A stretch of 64,000 nucleotides of DNA from Pseudomonadota bacterium (GTDB lineage Bacteria; Pseudomonadota; Gammaproteobacteria; Burkholderiales; Burkholderiaceae_E): positions 1 through 64,000 of the forward strand of contig CAUJHG010000017.1 of the NCBI GenBank assembly GCA_963204785.1, in the 5' to 3' direction. The notes under the pieces were generated by a model. That model did not search any database, had not been told where the DNA came from, and saw only the letters and a program-made list of their open reading frames with translations. This document shows, in pieces, positions 8,487-17,583 of this stretch (position 1 is its first letter; each line of letters opens with the position of its first letter). The position numbers were made by a program, and so were the translations under genes.

Positions 8487-8694
8487 GCGGTAGCCGCGCA
8501 TGAACAATCAACGCCAGAAGCAGGTGCACAGCCACGCCAAAGCAGATCCTGGGCCGGCTTGAGTGGGTACGACGGCCGTCGCAGCGTCAGGCACAGTGGT
8601 ATGAGGCCGTTGGGCCGCTCGTTGCAAATGGGGTGGTGCATGCGGCGACCACGTTGCGGCTCCATTGGCGCCAATCGGCACGATCAACTCCGAG
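8487..8694. other. Stretch with no supported gene
   Basis: About 200 bases after the lipoprotein gene. One plus-strand frame (about 8537-8680) reads like decayed coding sequence (KQILGRLEW, QWYEAVGPLVANGVVHAATTLRLHW) but has no start and runs on out of character. It may be the leftover of a phage gene. I see no RNA gene, terminator or repeat here. Confidence 0.35.
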
Positions 8695-8898
8695 ATGGAT
8701 TGGTCTGCCATCTATCGCGCCACCGGCAAAATGCTCGATATTCGTGAAGCCGGAGTCTCTCCAGATCGTCGGGTGGTGGTGATCGACGACAGTGGCTCGG
8801 CTGACGAAGTTCCGCGCGCCATCACCATGCTCAACACCAGCGCCACCGTGCTGCCGTTCAGCCTTCGCGACAAATGGCTGGGACGCTTCGCCGCCTAG
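8695..8898 (+). CDS. Short hypothetical protein
   Basis: A 67-residue reading frame from ATG 8695; an in-frame TTG at 8665 is the alternative. It reads as a compact folded protein (WSAIYRATGKMLDIREAGV, RRVVVIDDSGSADEVPRAITML). No family is recognised. The RBS is weak and composition is close to the surroundings, so it could be a fragment of a larger lost gene. It ends 50 bases before the convergent brnA stop. Confidence 0.35.
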   Translation: MDWSAIYRATGKMLDIREAGVSPDRRVVVIDDSGSADEVPRAITMLNTSATVLPFSLRDKWLGRFAA

Positions 8899-8949
8899 CC
8901 CGTCGCCACGAGTCGCGCCTGGGCGATCCCAGACTCGCCTTGCCTTCGG

Positions 8950-9255
8950 TCATCGCGAGCGCGCCGCCAGCCACTCGCGCAGTGCGTCATTCATCCTGGT
9001 CTGCCACCCCGGCCCCATGGCCCGGAATGCATCGACGATGTCGGCGTCATAGCGCACCGTCAGCGACTGTTTGGTGACCTCGGCCTTCGGTCGACCGCGG
9101 CCTAGGGCCTTGGCCATCTCGGCAGCACCCTCGGGCGGCGAAACAGGCCGCTCTCCGACCTTCCACTGACCCTTTTCGAAGAACTCGTCGGTCAGCTCCG
9201 GGGCGTCGTCCGGGTCAACCCAGCGCTTCGGTGAACTTTGCGATCTCGCGTTCAT
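8950..9255 (-). CDS. brnA: BrnA-type antitoxin
   Basis: A 101-residue antitoxin of the type II BrnT/BrnA module. The C-terminal half has the BrnA ribbon-helix-helix DNA-binding form: GRGRPKAEVTKQSLTVRYD, then DADIVDAFRAMGPGWQTRMN and an ALREWL end. The N-terminal half (DDAPELTDEFFEKGQW) is the part that usually wraps the toxin. It overlaps brnT by 41 bases and follows it, which is the usual order for this family (toxin first). In BrnTA systems the antitoxin, alone or with the toxin, represses the shared promoter; here that would be the palindrome at 9496-9505. Confidence 0.88.
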   Translation of the reverse strand: MNARSQSSPKRWVDPDDAPELTDEFFEKGQWKVGERPVSPPEGAAEMAKALGRGRPKAEVTKQSLTVRYDADIVDAFRAMGPGWQTRMNDALREWLAARSR

Positions 9256-9487
9256 TCGCTTTCCTCATGCTGATGACGCGGCGGGCGGCGCCCCTGGGCG
9301 TCCACGCCAGAACGACCATGCGTGCGTCGAGCACTCCGACCGTGGTGAAGCGCGGCTCACCGTAGTCGAAGCGGGTGTCTTCCATCGTCACGGTCGGCCC
9401 CGCGAACACCTCACCGGCCCGGGCGAAATCCAGCCCCCGTTCGGTCATCACCTTGCTGCGCTTGTCTGGGTCGAATTCGATCCGCAC
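9215..9487 (-). CDS. brnT: BrnT-type RNase toxin
   Basis: A 90-residue BrnT toxin, the RelE-like ribonuclease partner of BrnA. Typical landmarks are present: an N-terminal FDPDK segment, the GLDFARAGEVFAGP stretch, the ED.RFDYGEPR segment, and the C-terminal RRVISMRKANERE, which holds the basic and acidic residues near the active site. The start is GTG 9487; an in-frame stop lies just upstream, so no earlier start is possible. There is no Shine-Dalgarno at the usual distance, and the predicted promoter puts transcription start at or next to the start codon. The toxin appears intact. Confidence 0.88.
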   Translation of the reverse strand: MRIEFDPDKRSKVMTERGLDFARAGEVFAGPTVTMEDTRFDYGEPRFTTVGVLDARMVVLAWTPRGAARRVISMRKANEREIAKFTEALG

Positions 9488-9493
9488 CGACTA

Positions 9494-9519
9494 ATCGTAG
9501 TTACGCTAAATCCTCCAGT

Positions 9520-9522
<3 letters not shown>
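9494..9522 (-). promoter_or_regulatory. Sigma70-type promoter of brnTA with overlapping palindrome
   Basis: On the minus strand, TTGACT (9522-9517), a 17-bp spacer and TACGAT (9499-9494) make a good sigma70 promoter. CGTA-GT-TACG at 9496-9505 is a small palindrome covering the -10, a plausible BrnA operator. The expected transcription start coincides with GTG 9487, so the mRNA may be leaderless. Confidence 0.55.
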
Positions 9523-9909
<387 letters not shown>

Positions 9910-10095
9910 TCTGGAGAACGCAACTATAACAGGAACTCCCTCGCAGCACAAGCGCGTCGGCCTCCGCGAGCGGCCGGGTACAAGCCTGGGAAATGGAGGC
10001 GCAGCGGGTGCGCACAGCGCCCGCCGCCCCTGTACGCTCGCTGCTATACACTGCTGCGCTGGACCCAGGTGCCCCATGTCTCCCCGGAAAGACCC

Positions 10096-10644
10096 ATGAG
10101 ATTCTGCCCATCCTGCGGACACGAGGTCGAGCAGACCATCCCTCCTGGTGACAACCGGATGCGCCACTGCTGTCCGGCCTGCAATGCGATCCACTACCAG
10201 AACCCGAAGATGGTGCTGGGCACCATCCCGGTGTGGCAGGACAAGGTGCTGCTGTGCAGGCGCGCGATCGAGCCGCGCTACGGATACTGGACGCTGCCTG
10301 CCGGTTTCATGGAGAACGGCGAGAGCACCGGCGAGGGCGCCGCGCGCGAGACGGTCGAGGAGGCCGGCGCACGCATCACTCTCGGCGAGCCCTTCTCGAT
10401 CCTCGACGTGCCGCAGATCGAGCAGATCCACATGTTCTTTCGCGCGGCCATGCTCGCGCCCGAGGTCGATCCCGGTCCGGAGAGCCTGGAGGCGCGGCTG
10501 TTCACCGAGGAGGAGATCCCCTGGGATGCGCTGGCCTTCCGGACGGTGTCGCAGACGCTGCGCTGGTTCTTCGAGGATCGGCGCAGCGGCAGCTTCCACC
10601 TGCACACCGAGACGATCCGCTACCAGCCAAGGCCCAAGGGCTGA
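10096..10644 (+). CDS. NUDIX hydrolase with N-terminal zinc ribbon
   Basis: A 182-residue hydrolase acting on a nucleoside diphosphate linked to another group; the exact substrate (NADH-like or ADP-ribose-like) cannot be told from sequence. The N-terminus has a four-Cys zinc ribbon (CPSCG and CCPAC). The Nudix box is complete: GFMENGE, then ARETVEEAGA, with the metal-binding REVEE-type residues in place. ATG 10096 is chosen because it starts directly at MRFCPSCG; an upstream ATG at 10069 adds nine unlikely residues. It lies six bases before aat and is probably in the same operon, an association common in Burkholderiales. Confidence 0.88.
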   Translation: MRFCPSCGHEVEQTIPPGDNRMRHCCPACNAIHYQNPKMVLGTIPVWQDKVLLCRRAIEPRYGYWTLPAGFMENGESTGEGAARETVEEAGARITLGEPFSILDVPQIEQIHMFFRAAMLAPEVDPGPESLEARLFTEEEIPWDALAFRTVSQTLRWFFEDRRSGSFHLHTETIRYQPRPKG

Positions 10645-10650
10645 TCCGCG

Positions 10651-11364
10651 ATGAGGCTCGCCTGGGTCGAACCCGGCCAGCCGCTGCCGCCGCCGACCCG
10701 GGCGCAGCGCGAGCCCAACGGCCTGCTGGCTGCCGGCCGCGACCTCGGCCCCGCCCGTCTGATCGAGGCCTACCGGCAGGGAACCTTCCCCTGGTACGAG
10801 GCAGGCCAGCCTGTGCTGTGGTGGTCGCCGGATCCGCGCATGGTGCTGCACCTCGAGGAGTTCCGCATCAGCCGCTCCTTCGCCAAGACCCTGCGCCGCA
10901 TCGTGCGCGAAGGCCGCTGGCGGCTGGCGATCGACACCAGCTTCGAGACGGTGATGCGCTGCTGCGCCGCACCCAGACCGGGGCAGTCGGGCACCTGGAT
11001 CACCGAGGAGATGATGGCCGCCTACGTCGGGCTGCACCGCAGCGGACGCGCGCACTCGTTCGAGGTCTGGGAAGGAGACTGCCTGCGCGGCGGACTCTAC
11101 GGGGTCGCCATTGGCAGGATGTTCTTCGGTGAGTCGATGTTCGCGCTCGCGCCGGAGGCGTCGAAATTCGCGCTCGCCTCGCTCGTGGCAACCTTGAGGG
11201 AGGCCGGATTCAGCGTGATAGACTGCCAGCAGAACACGCGCCACCTGGCGTCCTTCGGGGCGCGCGAGATCGGACGTGCCGAGTTCCTGGATGCCGTGGC
11301 GGGGCTGTGCGCCCTCCCCGCCCCCGACTGGCCGGACCTGACACCCAGAGTGCCCGACGCATGA
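10651..11364 (+). CDS. aat: Leucyl/phenylalanyl-tRNA-protein transferase
   Basis: A 237-residue enzyme that moves Leu or Phe from aminoacyl-tRNA to the N-terminal Arg or Lys of proteins, feeding the ClpS/ClpAP N-end-rule pathway in the cytoplasm. Family signatures are clear: GLLAAGRDL, the [11 protein letters not shown] segment, [12 protein letters not shown], and the [18 protein letters not shown] block of the GNAT-like catalytic half. Length is normal. Its stop overlaps the start of bpt (ATGA), so the two N-end-rule transferases are translationally coupled and act on the same degradation route. Confidence 0.97.
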   Translation: MRLAWVEPGQPLPPPTRAQREPNGLLAAGRDLGPARLIEAYRQGTFPWYEAGQPVLWWSPDPRMVLHLEEFRISRSFAKTLRRIVREGRWRLAIDTSFETVMRCCAAPRPGQSGTWITEEMMAAYVGLHRSGRAHSFEVWEGDCLRGGLYGVAIGRMFFGESMFALAPEASKFALASLVATLREAGFSVIDCQQNTRHLASFGAREIGRAEFLDAVAGLCALPAPDWPDLTPRVPDA

Positions 11365-12143
11365 CCCACCTGAAGGAACTGCCGTTCTCCACGCTGCAGT
11401 TCTACGCGACGGCACCCTACCCCTGCAGCTACCTGCCCGGGCGCCAGGCCCGCTCCCAGGTCGCCACTCCGAACCACCTGATCAACGCCGACGTCTACTC
11501 GGAACTCGTGCGTGCGGGCTTCCGGCGCAGCGGCGTCTTCACCTATCGCCCGCACTGCGACGGCTGCCGGGCCTGCGTGCCGGTGCGCGTGCCGGTGCAG
11601 GAATTCCGCGCGACGCGCAGCCAGCGGCGGGCCTGGAAGCGGCACTGCGGACTGCGAGCCCTGGTGGCGCGGGCCGCCTTCTCGCAGGAGCACTACACAC
11701 TGTACCTGCGCTACCAGAGCGCCCGGCACTGCGGCGGCGGAATGGACCACGACAGCCGCGAGCAGTACGCGCAGTTCCTGCTGCAGAGCAAGGTCAACAC
11801 CCGGCTGGTGGAGTTCCGCGAGCCCGACGGCAGGCTGCGGATGGTGTCCATCGTCGACCTGCTCGACGACGGGCTGTCGTCGGTCTACACCTTCTACGAT
11901 CCCGAGGTGCCGCACGCGAGCTACGGCACCTACGGCATCCTCTGGCAGATCGAGCAGGCCCGGCGGATGAGCCTCCCCTGGCTCTACCTCGGCTACTGGA
12001 TCGCCGAGAGCCCCAAGATGGCCTACAAAGTGAACTTCCGCCCGCTCGAGCAACTGCACGACGGCGCCTGGGTGCGCCTGCCCGAGCCTCCTTCGACGAC
12101 CGCGCAGGACATGCCTGTCGCGCGGCCCCCTGCGACACGATGA
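11361..12143 (+). CDS. bpt: Aspartate/glutamate leucyltransferase
   Basis: A 260-residue ATE-family transferase that adds Leu to N-terminal Asp or Glu, making them ClpS degrons. It shows the ATE N-terminal cysteine cluster (YPCSYLP and [14 protein letters not shown]) and the conserved C-terminal block [23 protein letters not shown] and [12 protein letters not shown] 11361 overlaps the aat stop and begins exactly at [10 protein letters not shown], so the longer upstream frame is rejected. Its own stop overlaps pyrD (ATGA), keeping the string nudix-aat-bpt-pyrD in one transcription unit. Confidence 0.96.
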   Translation: MTHLKELPFSTLQFYATAPYPCSYLPGRQARSQVATPNHLINADVYSELVRAGFRRSGVFTYRPHCDGCRACVPVRVPVQEFRATRSQRRAWKRHCGLRALVARAAFSQEHYTLYLRYQSARHCGGGMDHDSREQYAQFLLQSKVNTRLVEFREPDGRLRMVSIVDLLDDGLSSVYTFYDPEVPHASYGTYGILWQIEQARRMSLPWLYLGYWIAESPKMAYKVNFRPLEQLHDGAWVRLPEPPSTTAQDMPVARPPATR

Positions 12144-13222
12144 GCCTCTACGCACTGGCGCGGCCCGCGCTCTTCGCGCTCGACCCCGAGCGCGCCCACG
12201 ACCTGACCCTTGCCTCGATCGACCGGGCCACGGCCTGCGGCGCGCTGTCGCTGCTGGCCGGGCCGACCGTCGACGATCCGGTCAAGGTGATGGGCCTGGA
12301 CTTCCGCAACCGGATCGGCCTGGCTGCGGGCCTGGACAAGAATGGCGCACACATCGACGCGTTCGCGGCGATGGGCTTCGGCTTCGTCGAGGTCGGAACG
12401 GTCACGCCGAAGCCCCAGCCAGGCAACCCGAGGCCGCGCATGTTCCGCCTGCCGCAGCGCCAGGCGCTGATCAACCGGATGGGCTTCAACAACGACGGCG
12501 TCGAGGCCTTCGTCGCCAACGTGCAGCGCGCACACCCCGGCTGCGTGCTCGGCCTGAACATCGGCAAGAACGCCGCCACCCCGCTGGAGCGCGCCACCGA
12601 CGACTACCTCGCCTGCCTGGAGCGCGTCTACCCGCTGGCAGGCTACGTCACGGTCAACGTGTCCTCGCCGAACACGAAGGGCCTGCGGCAACTGCAGGGC
12701 GGCGACGAACTCGACGCGATGCTGTCGGCGCTCCGAGGCCGCCAGCTCGAGCTCGCCGATCGACATCGACGCTACGTGCCGCTGGCCCTGAAGATCGCGC
12801 CGGACCTCGACGACGCGCAGATCGAGGCGATCGCCCAGCGACTGCAGCACCACGGGATCGATGCAGTGATCGCGACCAACACCACGATCTCGCGCGATGC
12901 CGTGGCAGGCCTGCGACACGCCGACGAAGCCGGAGGACTCTCGGGCGCGCCGGTGCTCGAGGCATCGAACCGGGTGATTCGCATGCTGCGCGCACTGCTC
13001 CCGGCGGACTTCCCGATCATCGGCGTGGGCGGCGTGCTCTCGGGGGCCGATGCCGCATCCAAGGTCGGGGCGGGGGCGACGCTTGTCCAGCTCTACACCG
13101 GGCTGATCTACCGTGGCCCGGCGCTGGTGCGCGAGTGCGCGCTCGCGCTGCGGCGCGATGCGGCGCGTCGGGCGCGTGCGGCGCATCGCCCCGGCGACGC
13201 GGCGCCCGGCGCACGCGCCTGA
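12140..13222 (+). CDS. pyrD: Dihydroorotate dehydrogenase (quinone), class 2
   Basis: A 360-residue FMN enzyme that oxidises dihydroorotate to orotate with quinone as acceptor, the fourth step of pyrimidine synthesis, at the inner face of the membrane. The class 2 N-terminal helical extension ([18 protein letters not shown]) is present. The FMN and substrate regions are clear: [33 protein letters not shown], and [12 protein letters not shown] with the class 2 catalytic Ser. IGVGGVLSG and the final TGLIYRGP segment bind the FMN phosphate. The start overlaps the bpt stop. The C-terminal tail is Ala/Arg-rich and longer than usual. Confidence 0.97.
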   Translation: MSLYALARPALFALDPERAHDLTLASIDRATACGALSLLAGPTVDDPVKVMGLDFRNRIGLAAGLDKNGAHIDAFAAMGFGFVEVGTVTPKPQPGNPRPRMFRLPQRQALINRMGFNNDGVEAFVANVQRAHPGCVLGLNIGKNAATPLERATDDYLACLERVYPLAGYVTVNVSSPNTKGLRQLQGGDELDAMLSALRGRQLELADRHRRYVPLALKIAPDLDDAQIEAIAQRLQHHGIDAVIATNTTISRDAVAGLRHADEAGGLSGAPVLEASNRVIRMLRALLPADFPIIGVGGVLSGADAASKVGAGATLVQLYTGLIYRGPALVRECALALRRDAARRARAAHRPGDAAPGARA

Positions 13223-13249
13223 CACCGCGGGCAGGCCCGGACTCGGACG

Positions 13250-13633
13250 ATGCGAGGATCTTCCCGGCAGCGGCGTGACGCATGGCTGGCCCTGCTCGTC
13301 CTTGCGTGGACGCTGCTGCTGCCGCCAGGCGCCGCCGGATCGCCTCACGCGTCGGCAGCCGCCGTCTTCGGCCCGGTCTGCACCAGTGCCAGCGAGGCGC
13401 ACGAACGGGGCGACCCGACGCCGCCCGTCGGTGAAACACATCGCCACGGCCTGTCCGGCTGCGAATGCGCGCCGTGCGGGACCTGCGCGACCTGGGCGCC
13501 GTCGCTGGGCTGCTCTCCCCTCGCCGCGCCCAGCGAGGGCCGACGCCCGCCGCTCGCTGCCGTCCTCGGCGACCCCGCCCGATGGGTCGCGTCCCGACCT
13601 CCCCTGCCCGCCCGGGGTCCGCCGCAGCATTGA
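13250..13633 (+). CDS. Small exported Cys/His-rich protein, DUF2946-like
   Basis: A 127-residue protein with an N-terminal hydrophobic signal (LALLVLAWTLLLPPGAAG). The mature part reads FGPVCTSASEA, then a His-containing stretch and CECAPCGTCATW, that is, several closely spaced Cys with flanking His. DUF2946 proteins have a similar early CTS/CSA motif followed by a Cys-rich centre, and often sit beside copper-handling genes. Here it lies 180 bases before a PCuAC copper chaperone on the same strand. A metal-related role is inferred from that arrangement only. Confidence 0.6.
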   Translation: MRGSSRQRRDAWLALLVLAWTLLLPPGAAGSPHASAAAVFGPVCTSASEAHERGDPTPPVGETHRHGLSGCECAPCGTCATWAPSLGCSPLAAPSEGRRPPLAAVLGDPARWVASRPPLPARGPPQH

Positions 13634-13813
13634 GCGCCTGCGGGTCGGCGTGCGAACTGCGTGCGCGCGACCGGCACGCCGGCCCCGGGCCTCGCGGCCC
13701 GCAGGTCCGGAACCGAACGGACACCACTGCCGGGCGCAAGTGTCAGCGCGACCCGGCGCGCGAGCAGCGCGGCCACGATGCCGCCTGCCAGGAACACATC
13801 GAGGAACGACGAG

Positions 13814-14287
13814 ATGAAACGAAGCCTTCGCGTGGCCGCCCTTGCCACCACCCTTGCCCTCAGCGGCACCGCCTTCGCCCAGGTGACTGCCAAGGACCCG
13901 TGGGTCCGCGGCACCGTCGGCAAGCTCACGACCACCGGCGCCTTCATGCAGCTCACCGCGGCCACCGACTCCCGGCTCGTGGCAGCCGCCTCGCCGGTGG
14001 CAGGCACGGTGGAGATCCACGAGATGCGCATGGAGGGCGACGTGATGCGCATGCGCGCGATCACCGGGCTGGACCTGCCCGCAGGCCAGACCGTCGAGCT
14101 GCGCCCGGGCGGCTACCACGTGATGCTGATGGGCCTGAAGAAGCCTCTGAACGATGGCGAGACCGTACCGATCACGCTGACCGTCGAAGCGCGGGACGGC
14201 ACCCGCACGACGATCCCGCTGGAAGCGCGGGTCAGGGGTGTCGCCGCGCAGGGCGGCGGCCACGGCCACACGAAGGGCGGCCACTGA
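13814..14287 (+). CDS. Periplasmic copper chaperone PCuAC
   Basis: A 157-residue periplasmic protein that binds Cu(I) and delivers it to the CuA/CuB centres of cytochrome c oxidase assembly. A signal peptide is present (MKRSLRVAALATTLALSGTAFA). The copper motif is complete: VEIHEMRM with the first His and Met, the MRMRAI Met, then YHVMLMGL with the second His and Met, spaced as in the DR1885/PCuAC family. A His-rich C-terminal tail (GGGHGHTKGGH) may add further metal ligands. ATG 13814 follows GAGGAACGACGAG; an upstream in-frame start would remove the signal peptide from the N-terminus. Confidence 0.92.
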   Translation: MKRSLRVAALATTLALSGTAFAQVTAKDPWVRGTVGKLTTTGAFMQLTAATDSRLVAAASPVAGTVEIHEMRMEGDVMRMRAITGLDLPAGQTVELRPGGYHVMLMGLKKPLNDGETVPITLTVEARDGTRTTIPLEARVRGVAAQGGGHGHTKGGH

Positions 14288-14324
14288 GCAGGATCGGGAG
14301 CTGGCGCACGCCTGGCGCGCAACC

Positions 14325-15827
14325 TCAGGCCGGAGGCTGATCGTCCGGGCGCTCCGCGGTGCGGACCGCGGAGGCCGATCCCCCTGCGCCCCCGCCGGTC
14401 GGCGCTGCGGCAGTGGGGCCGCCAGCCTGCCGGCGGGCCCACTGCTGCTTGAAGGTCTCGGCCGCGGGCACCGGAAGGTCGCGATACGCGCTCCATCCGC
14501 TGGCCAGCGGGATGCGGCTGATGCGGCCTTCCCTGCGGCCCGCGAGCCGCAGCAGTCGTGAGGCCAGCTTCACCATCGGCCGGTAGAGCCCCGGACGGCC
14601 CGCGGCAAATTTCCAGGCGGCCGTGACGGCCCGCTCGGCCCATGGCCGCAGGCCACGATCGAGCTGCCTCTCGCGAAGCTTGCGCAGCAGGCCCGGCAGG
14701 GGGATCTTCATCGGACACACCACCTGGCACTCGCCGCACAGCGTCGAGGCCTGTGGCAGGTCCAGTGCGTTCTCGATGCCGACGTAGGACGGCGTCAGCA
14801 CCGACCCCATCGGCCCCGGGTAGACCCAGCCATAGGCGTGCCCGCCGACCTTCTGGTAGACGGGGCAGTGGTTCATGCAGGCACCGCAGCGGATGCAGCG
14901 CAGCATGTCCTGGAACTCGCTGCCCAGCAGCGCCGAACGCCCTGCGTCCACGAGCACGAAGTACATGTGCTCGGGGCCGTCCGTCTCCCCGGGCGCCCGT
15001 GTCCCGGTGAGGATCGAGAAGTAGTTCGAGATCGACTGCCCCGTGGCCGAGCGCGGCAGCAGTCGCGCCATCGCGGCCAGGTCCTCGAGCGTGGGCAGCA
15101 CCTTCTCGATTCCCGTGACCACGACGTGCACCGGCGGCAGCACGGTGCACATGCCCTCGTTGCCCTCGTTCGTGAACAGCGCGACCGAGCCGGTCTCGGC
15201 GATCAGGAAGTTGCCGCCCGACACCCCCATGTCCGACGACAGGAAGTGCGGGCGCAGGAACTCGCGCGCCTCGCGCGTCATCTCGGGGATGTCGGTGAGG
15301 CGCGGACGATGATGAACCCGCGCGAAGAGGTCGGACACCTCGTCCCTGCTCTTGTGCACCACCGGCGCGACGATGTGCGAGGGCGGCTCGTTGCCGTTGA
15401 TCTGCAGGATGTACTCGCCCAGGTCGGTCTCGACCGGCTGGATGCCGGCCGCCTCGAGCGCGCTGTTCAGCGCCATCTCCTCGGAGACCATCGACTTCGA
15501 CTTGGTCACCTTGCGTACGCCGTGCTTCCTGGCGATCTCGACGACCAGTCGCGATGCCTCGGCCGGCGTCTGCGCGTAGAGCACGGTCGCGCCGCTGGCG
15601 CTCGCGGCCTGCTCGAAGCGCTCCAGCCAGACATCGAGTTCGCCCAGGGCGCGGTTGCGTCGGGCGACCGCGTCGTCGCGGGTCGCCTCGAAATCCTCGA
15701 GTTCGAGCACCGCCTGCGCCCGGCCGGCAACCCACTTCGTCGAGAGCTTCTTCAGGTTCTCCTGCAGGCGCTGGTCGGCGATCTTCTGGCCGGCGCGCGC
15801 CTTGAAGTGCATCGAGCTGACCTGCAT
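14325..15827 (-). CDS. lutB: Lactate utilization iron-sulfur protein LutB
   Basis: A 500-residue LutB/YkgF-type protein, part of the non-flavin L-lactate oxidation complex. The N-terminal two thirds is the LutB/LUD fold (TKSKSMVSEEMALN, GNFLIAETGSV, GNEGMCTVLPPVHVVVTGIEK). The C-terminal third carries two Fe-S motifs: CIRCGACMNHCPVY and CGECQVVCP. It ends in a Gly/Ala-rich tail of about 40 residues that looks unstructured. Its start overlaps the lutA stop by one base, so the two are co-translated. No lutC gene lies next to it in the window. Confidence 0.93.
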   Translation of the reverse strand: MQVSSMHFKARAGQKIADQRLQENLKKLSTKWVAGRAQAVLELEDFEATRDDAVARRNRALGELDVWLERFEQAASASGATVLYAQTPAEASRLVVEIARKHGVRKVTKSKSMVSEEMALNSALEAAGIQPVETDLGEYILQINGNEPPSHIVAPVVHKSRDEVSDLFARVHHRPRLTDIPEMTREAREFLRPHFLSSDMGVSGGNFLIAETGSVALFTNEGNEGMCTVLPPVHVVVTGIEKVLPTLEDLAAMARLLPRSATGQSISNYFSILTGTRAPGETDGPEHMYFVLVDAGRSALLGSEFQDMLRCIRCGACMNHCPVYQKVGGHAYGWVYPGPMGSVLTPSYVGIENALDLPQASTLCGECQVVCPMKIPLPGLLRKLRERQLDRGLRPWAERAVTAAWKFAAGRPGLYRPMVKLASRLLRLAGRREGRISRIPLASGWSAYRDLPVPAAETFKQQWARRQAGGPTAAAPTGGGAGGSASAVRTAERPDDQPPA

Positions 15828-16552
15828 CAGGCGTCTCCCGCCAGCACCTGGGCGACGTGCAGCACGCGCGTGGTGGTGTCGCCGCGCCTGCGCAGCCGCC
15901 CCTCGAGGTGCAGCATGCAGCCGAGATCGCCGAGCACCAGGCAGCGCGCGCCGGTGGCGGTCGCATCGTCGATCTTCGCGTCGGCGATCACCGCCGAGAT
16001 CTCGCCGTACTTGACCGAGAAGGCGCCACCGAAGCCGCAGCAGGCGCGCGAGTCGCGCATCTCGGTCAGGTGGATCCGCGGATTCAGCGCGAGCAGGGCG
16101 CGCGGCTGTTCACGCACCCCGAGTTCGCGCAGCCCGCTGCAACTGTCGTGGTAGGTGATCTCGCCCTCGAAGCTGCCGGGCAGCCTGTCGACCCGGAGCA
16201 CATCGTGCAGGAAGGCGGTCAGCTCCCAGGTGCGCTCGGCCAGCGCCTGGATCCGGTGGCGCAGGTCGGGATCGTCGCGGAAGAGCTCCGGATAGTGCCG
16301 ACGGATCATCCCTGCGCAGGAGCCCGAGGGCAGCACCACGTGATCGAAGCCCTCGAAGTCCTCGAGGAAGCGCCGCGCAAGCCTGCGTCCGGCGTCGGTG
16401 TCGCCGGAGTTGTAGCCCGGCTGGCCGCAGCAGGTCTGGTTCATGGGCACTTCGACGGCGCAGCCGGCGGACTCGAGAAGCCGGACCGTGGCCATGGCGA
16501 TCTCCGGTCGCATCAGGTCGACCAGGCAGGTGACGAACAATCCGACGCGCAC
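15827..16552 (-). CDS. lutA: Lactate utilization protein LutA (CCG-domain protein)
   Basis: A 241-residue protein of the LutA/YkgE and GlcF-like family, with two cysteine-rich CCG domains: NQTCCGQPGYNSGD and ACCGFGGAFSVKYGEIS, which bind an Fe-S or heterodisulfide-type cluster. It should pass electrons with LutB during L-lactate oxidation. The GTG at 16552 is chosen because it begins at MRVGLFVTCLVDLMRPE, the standard N-terminus, with GGGAG upstream. The frame stays open upstream, but that stretch reads as noise. A divergent IclR regulator lies 197 bases away and probably controls it. Confidence 0.92.
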   Translation of the reverse strand: MRVGLFVTCLVDLMRPEIAMATVRLLESAGCAVEVPMNQTCCGQPGYNSGDTDAGRRLARRFLEDFEGFDHVVLPSGSCAGMIRRHYPELFRDDPDLRHRIQALAERTWELTAFLHDVLRVDRLPGSFEGEITYHDSCSGLRELGVREQPRALLALNPRIHLTEMRDSRACCGFGGAFSVKYGEISAVIADAKIDDATATGARCLVLGDLGCMLHLEGRLRRRGDTTTRVLHVAQVLAGDA

Positions 16553-16749
16553 GATCGCTCCCGAAGAGGTGTCCGGCCGCTCGGTGCAGCAGTGGCGCTG
16601 CACGCGGCTGCGGTCGACGATAGGGCCTGCGGCGGCGGCGGTCAAATCGACCAGGGCGATTGCCGGTCCCGCCGCCCTTTCCGCACGGCGGTATAGAATT
16701 TCACTAACACCGGATGCGCCGCCCAGGCGCCCAGCACGAGGCCTCGACC

Positions 16750-17541
16750 ATGTCGCGCCCAAGCCGCTTCGCTGCCGACGCAGGCAAGACCACGATCCAG
16801 GTGATCGAGCGGCTGGTGGCGCTGCTCGACGCCCTCGCTGCCCAGCCCGACGCAGTGAGCCTGAAGGAACTCTCGGTGCGCACCGGGCTGCATCCGTCGA
16901 CCTCCCACCGGATCCTGAACGACCTGGTGATCGCGCGGCTCGTCGATCGTCCCGAACCGGGCAGCTATCAGCTCGGCATGCGCCTGCTGGAACTGGGCAA
17001 CCTGGTCAAGACCCGGCTGAACGTGCGCGACGCGGCGCTGGACCCGATGCGCGAACTCCACCGTGCGACCGGGCAGCCGGTGAACCTCTCGATCCGCCAG
17101 GGCGACGAGATCGTCTATGTCGAGCGCGCCGTCTCGGAGCGCTCCGGGATGCAGGTGGTGCGCGCGGTCGGCGGTCGCGCGCCGCTGCACCTGACCTCGG
17201 TGGGCAAGCTCTTCCTCGCCGAGGATGAACCGAAGGCGGCACGTGCCTACGTCACCCGCACCGGGCTTGCCGGCACCACCCCCAACAGCATCACCGAGCC
17301 GGCACGGCTCGAGCGTGAGCTGGCCCTGGTGCGTGCGCGCGGCTACGCGCGCGACAACGAGGAACTCGAGCCCGGCGTGCGCTGCATCGCTGCAGGGATC
17401 CGGGACGACTCGGGGCGCCTGGTCGCGGGTCTGTCGATCTCGGCGCCGGCAGACTTCGTCCAGGACCACTGGATCGATCTGCTGTGCCGGACCGCCGGGC
17501 AGATCTCAGCGGCGCTGGGCCACGACGCGCGGGAAGGCTGA
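16750..17541 (+). CDS. IclR-family transcriptional regulator
   Basis: A 263-residue regulator. The N-terminal winged helix (about residues 15-75) contains VIERLVALLDALAAQP and LKELSVRTGLHPSTSHRILNDL, and the C-terminal IclR effector domain contains VERAVSERSGM, GGRAPLHLTSVGK, YARDNEELEPGVRCIAAGI and GLSISAPADF. It faces lutAB across a 197-bp gap, so a likely role is control of lactate or 2-hydroxy-acid use; the ligand is unknown. The start follows GAGG at 16738. TATAGAAT about 60 bases upstream of the start could be its -10, though no convincing -35 lies at the right distance. Confidence 0.9.
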   Translation: MSRPSRFAADAGKTTIQVIERLVALLDALAAQPDAVSLKELSVRTGLHPSTSHRILNDLVIARLVDRPEPGSYQLGMRLLELGNLVKTRLNVRDAALDPMRELHRATGQPVNLSIRQGDEIVYVERAVSERSGMQVVRAVGGRAPLHLTSVGKLFLAEDEPKAARAYVTRTGLAGTTPNSITEPARLERELALVRARGYARDNEELEPGVRCIAAGIRDDSGRLVAGLSISAPADFVQDHWIDLLCRTAGQISAALGHDAREG

Positions 17542-17583
17542 GGAGCAGGAGCGCGCCGGTGCGCGCTGCCGGCCCGATCCGCC

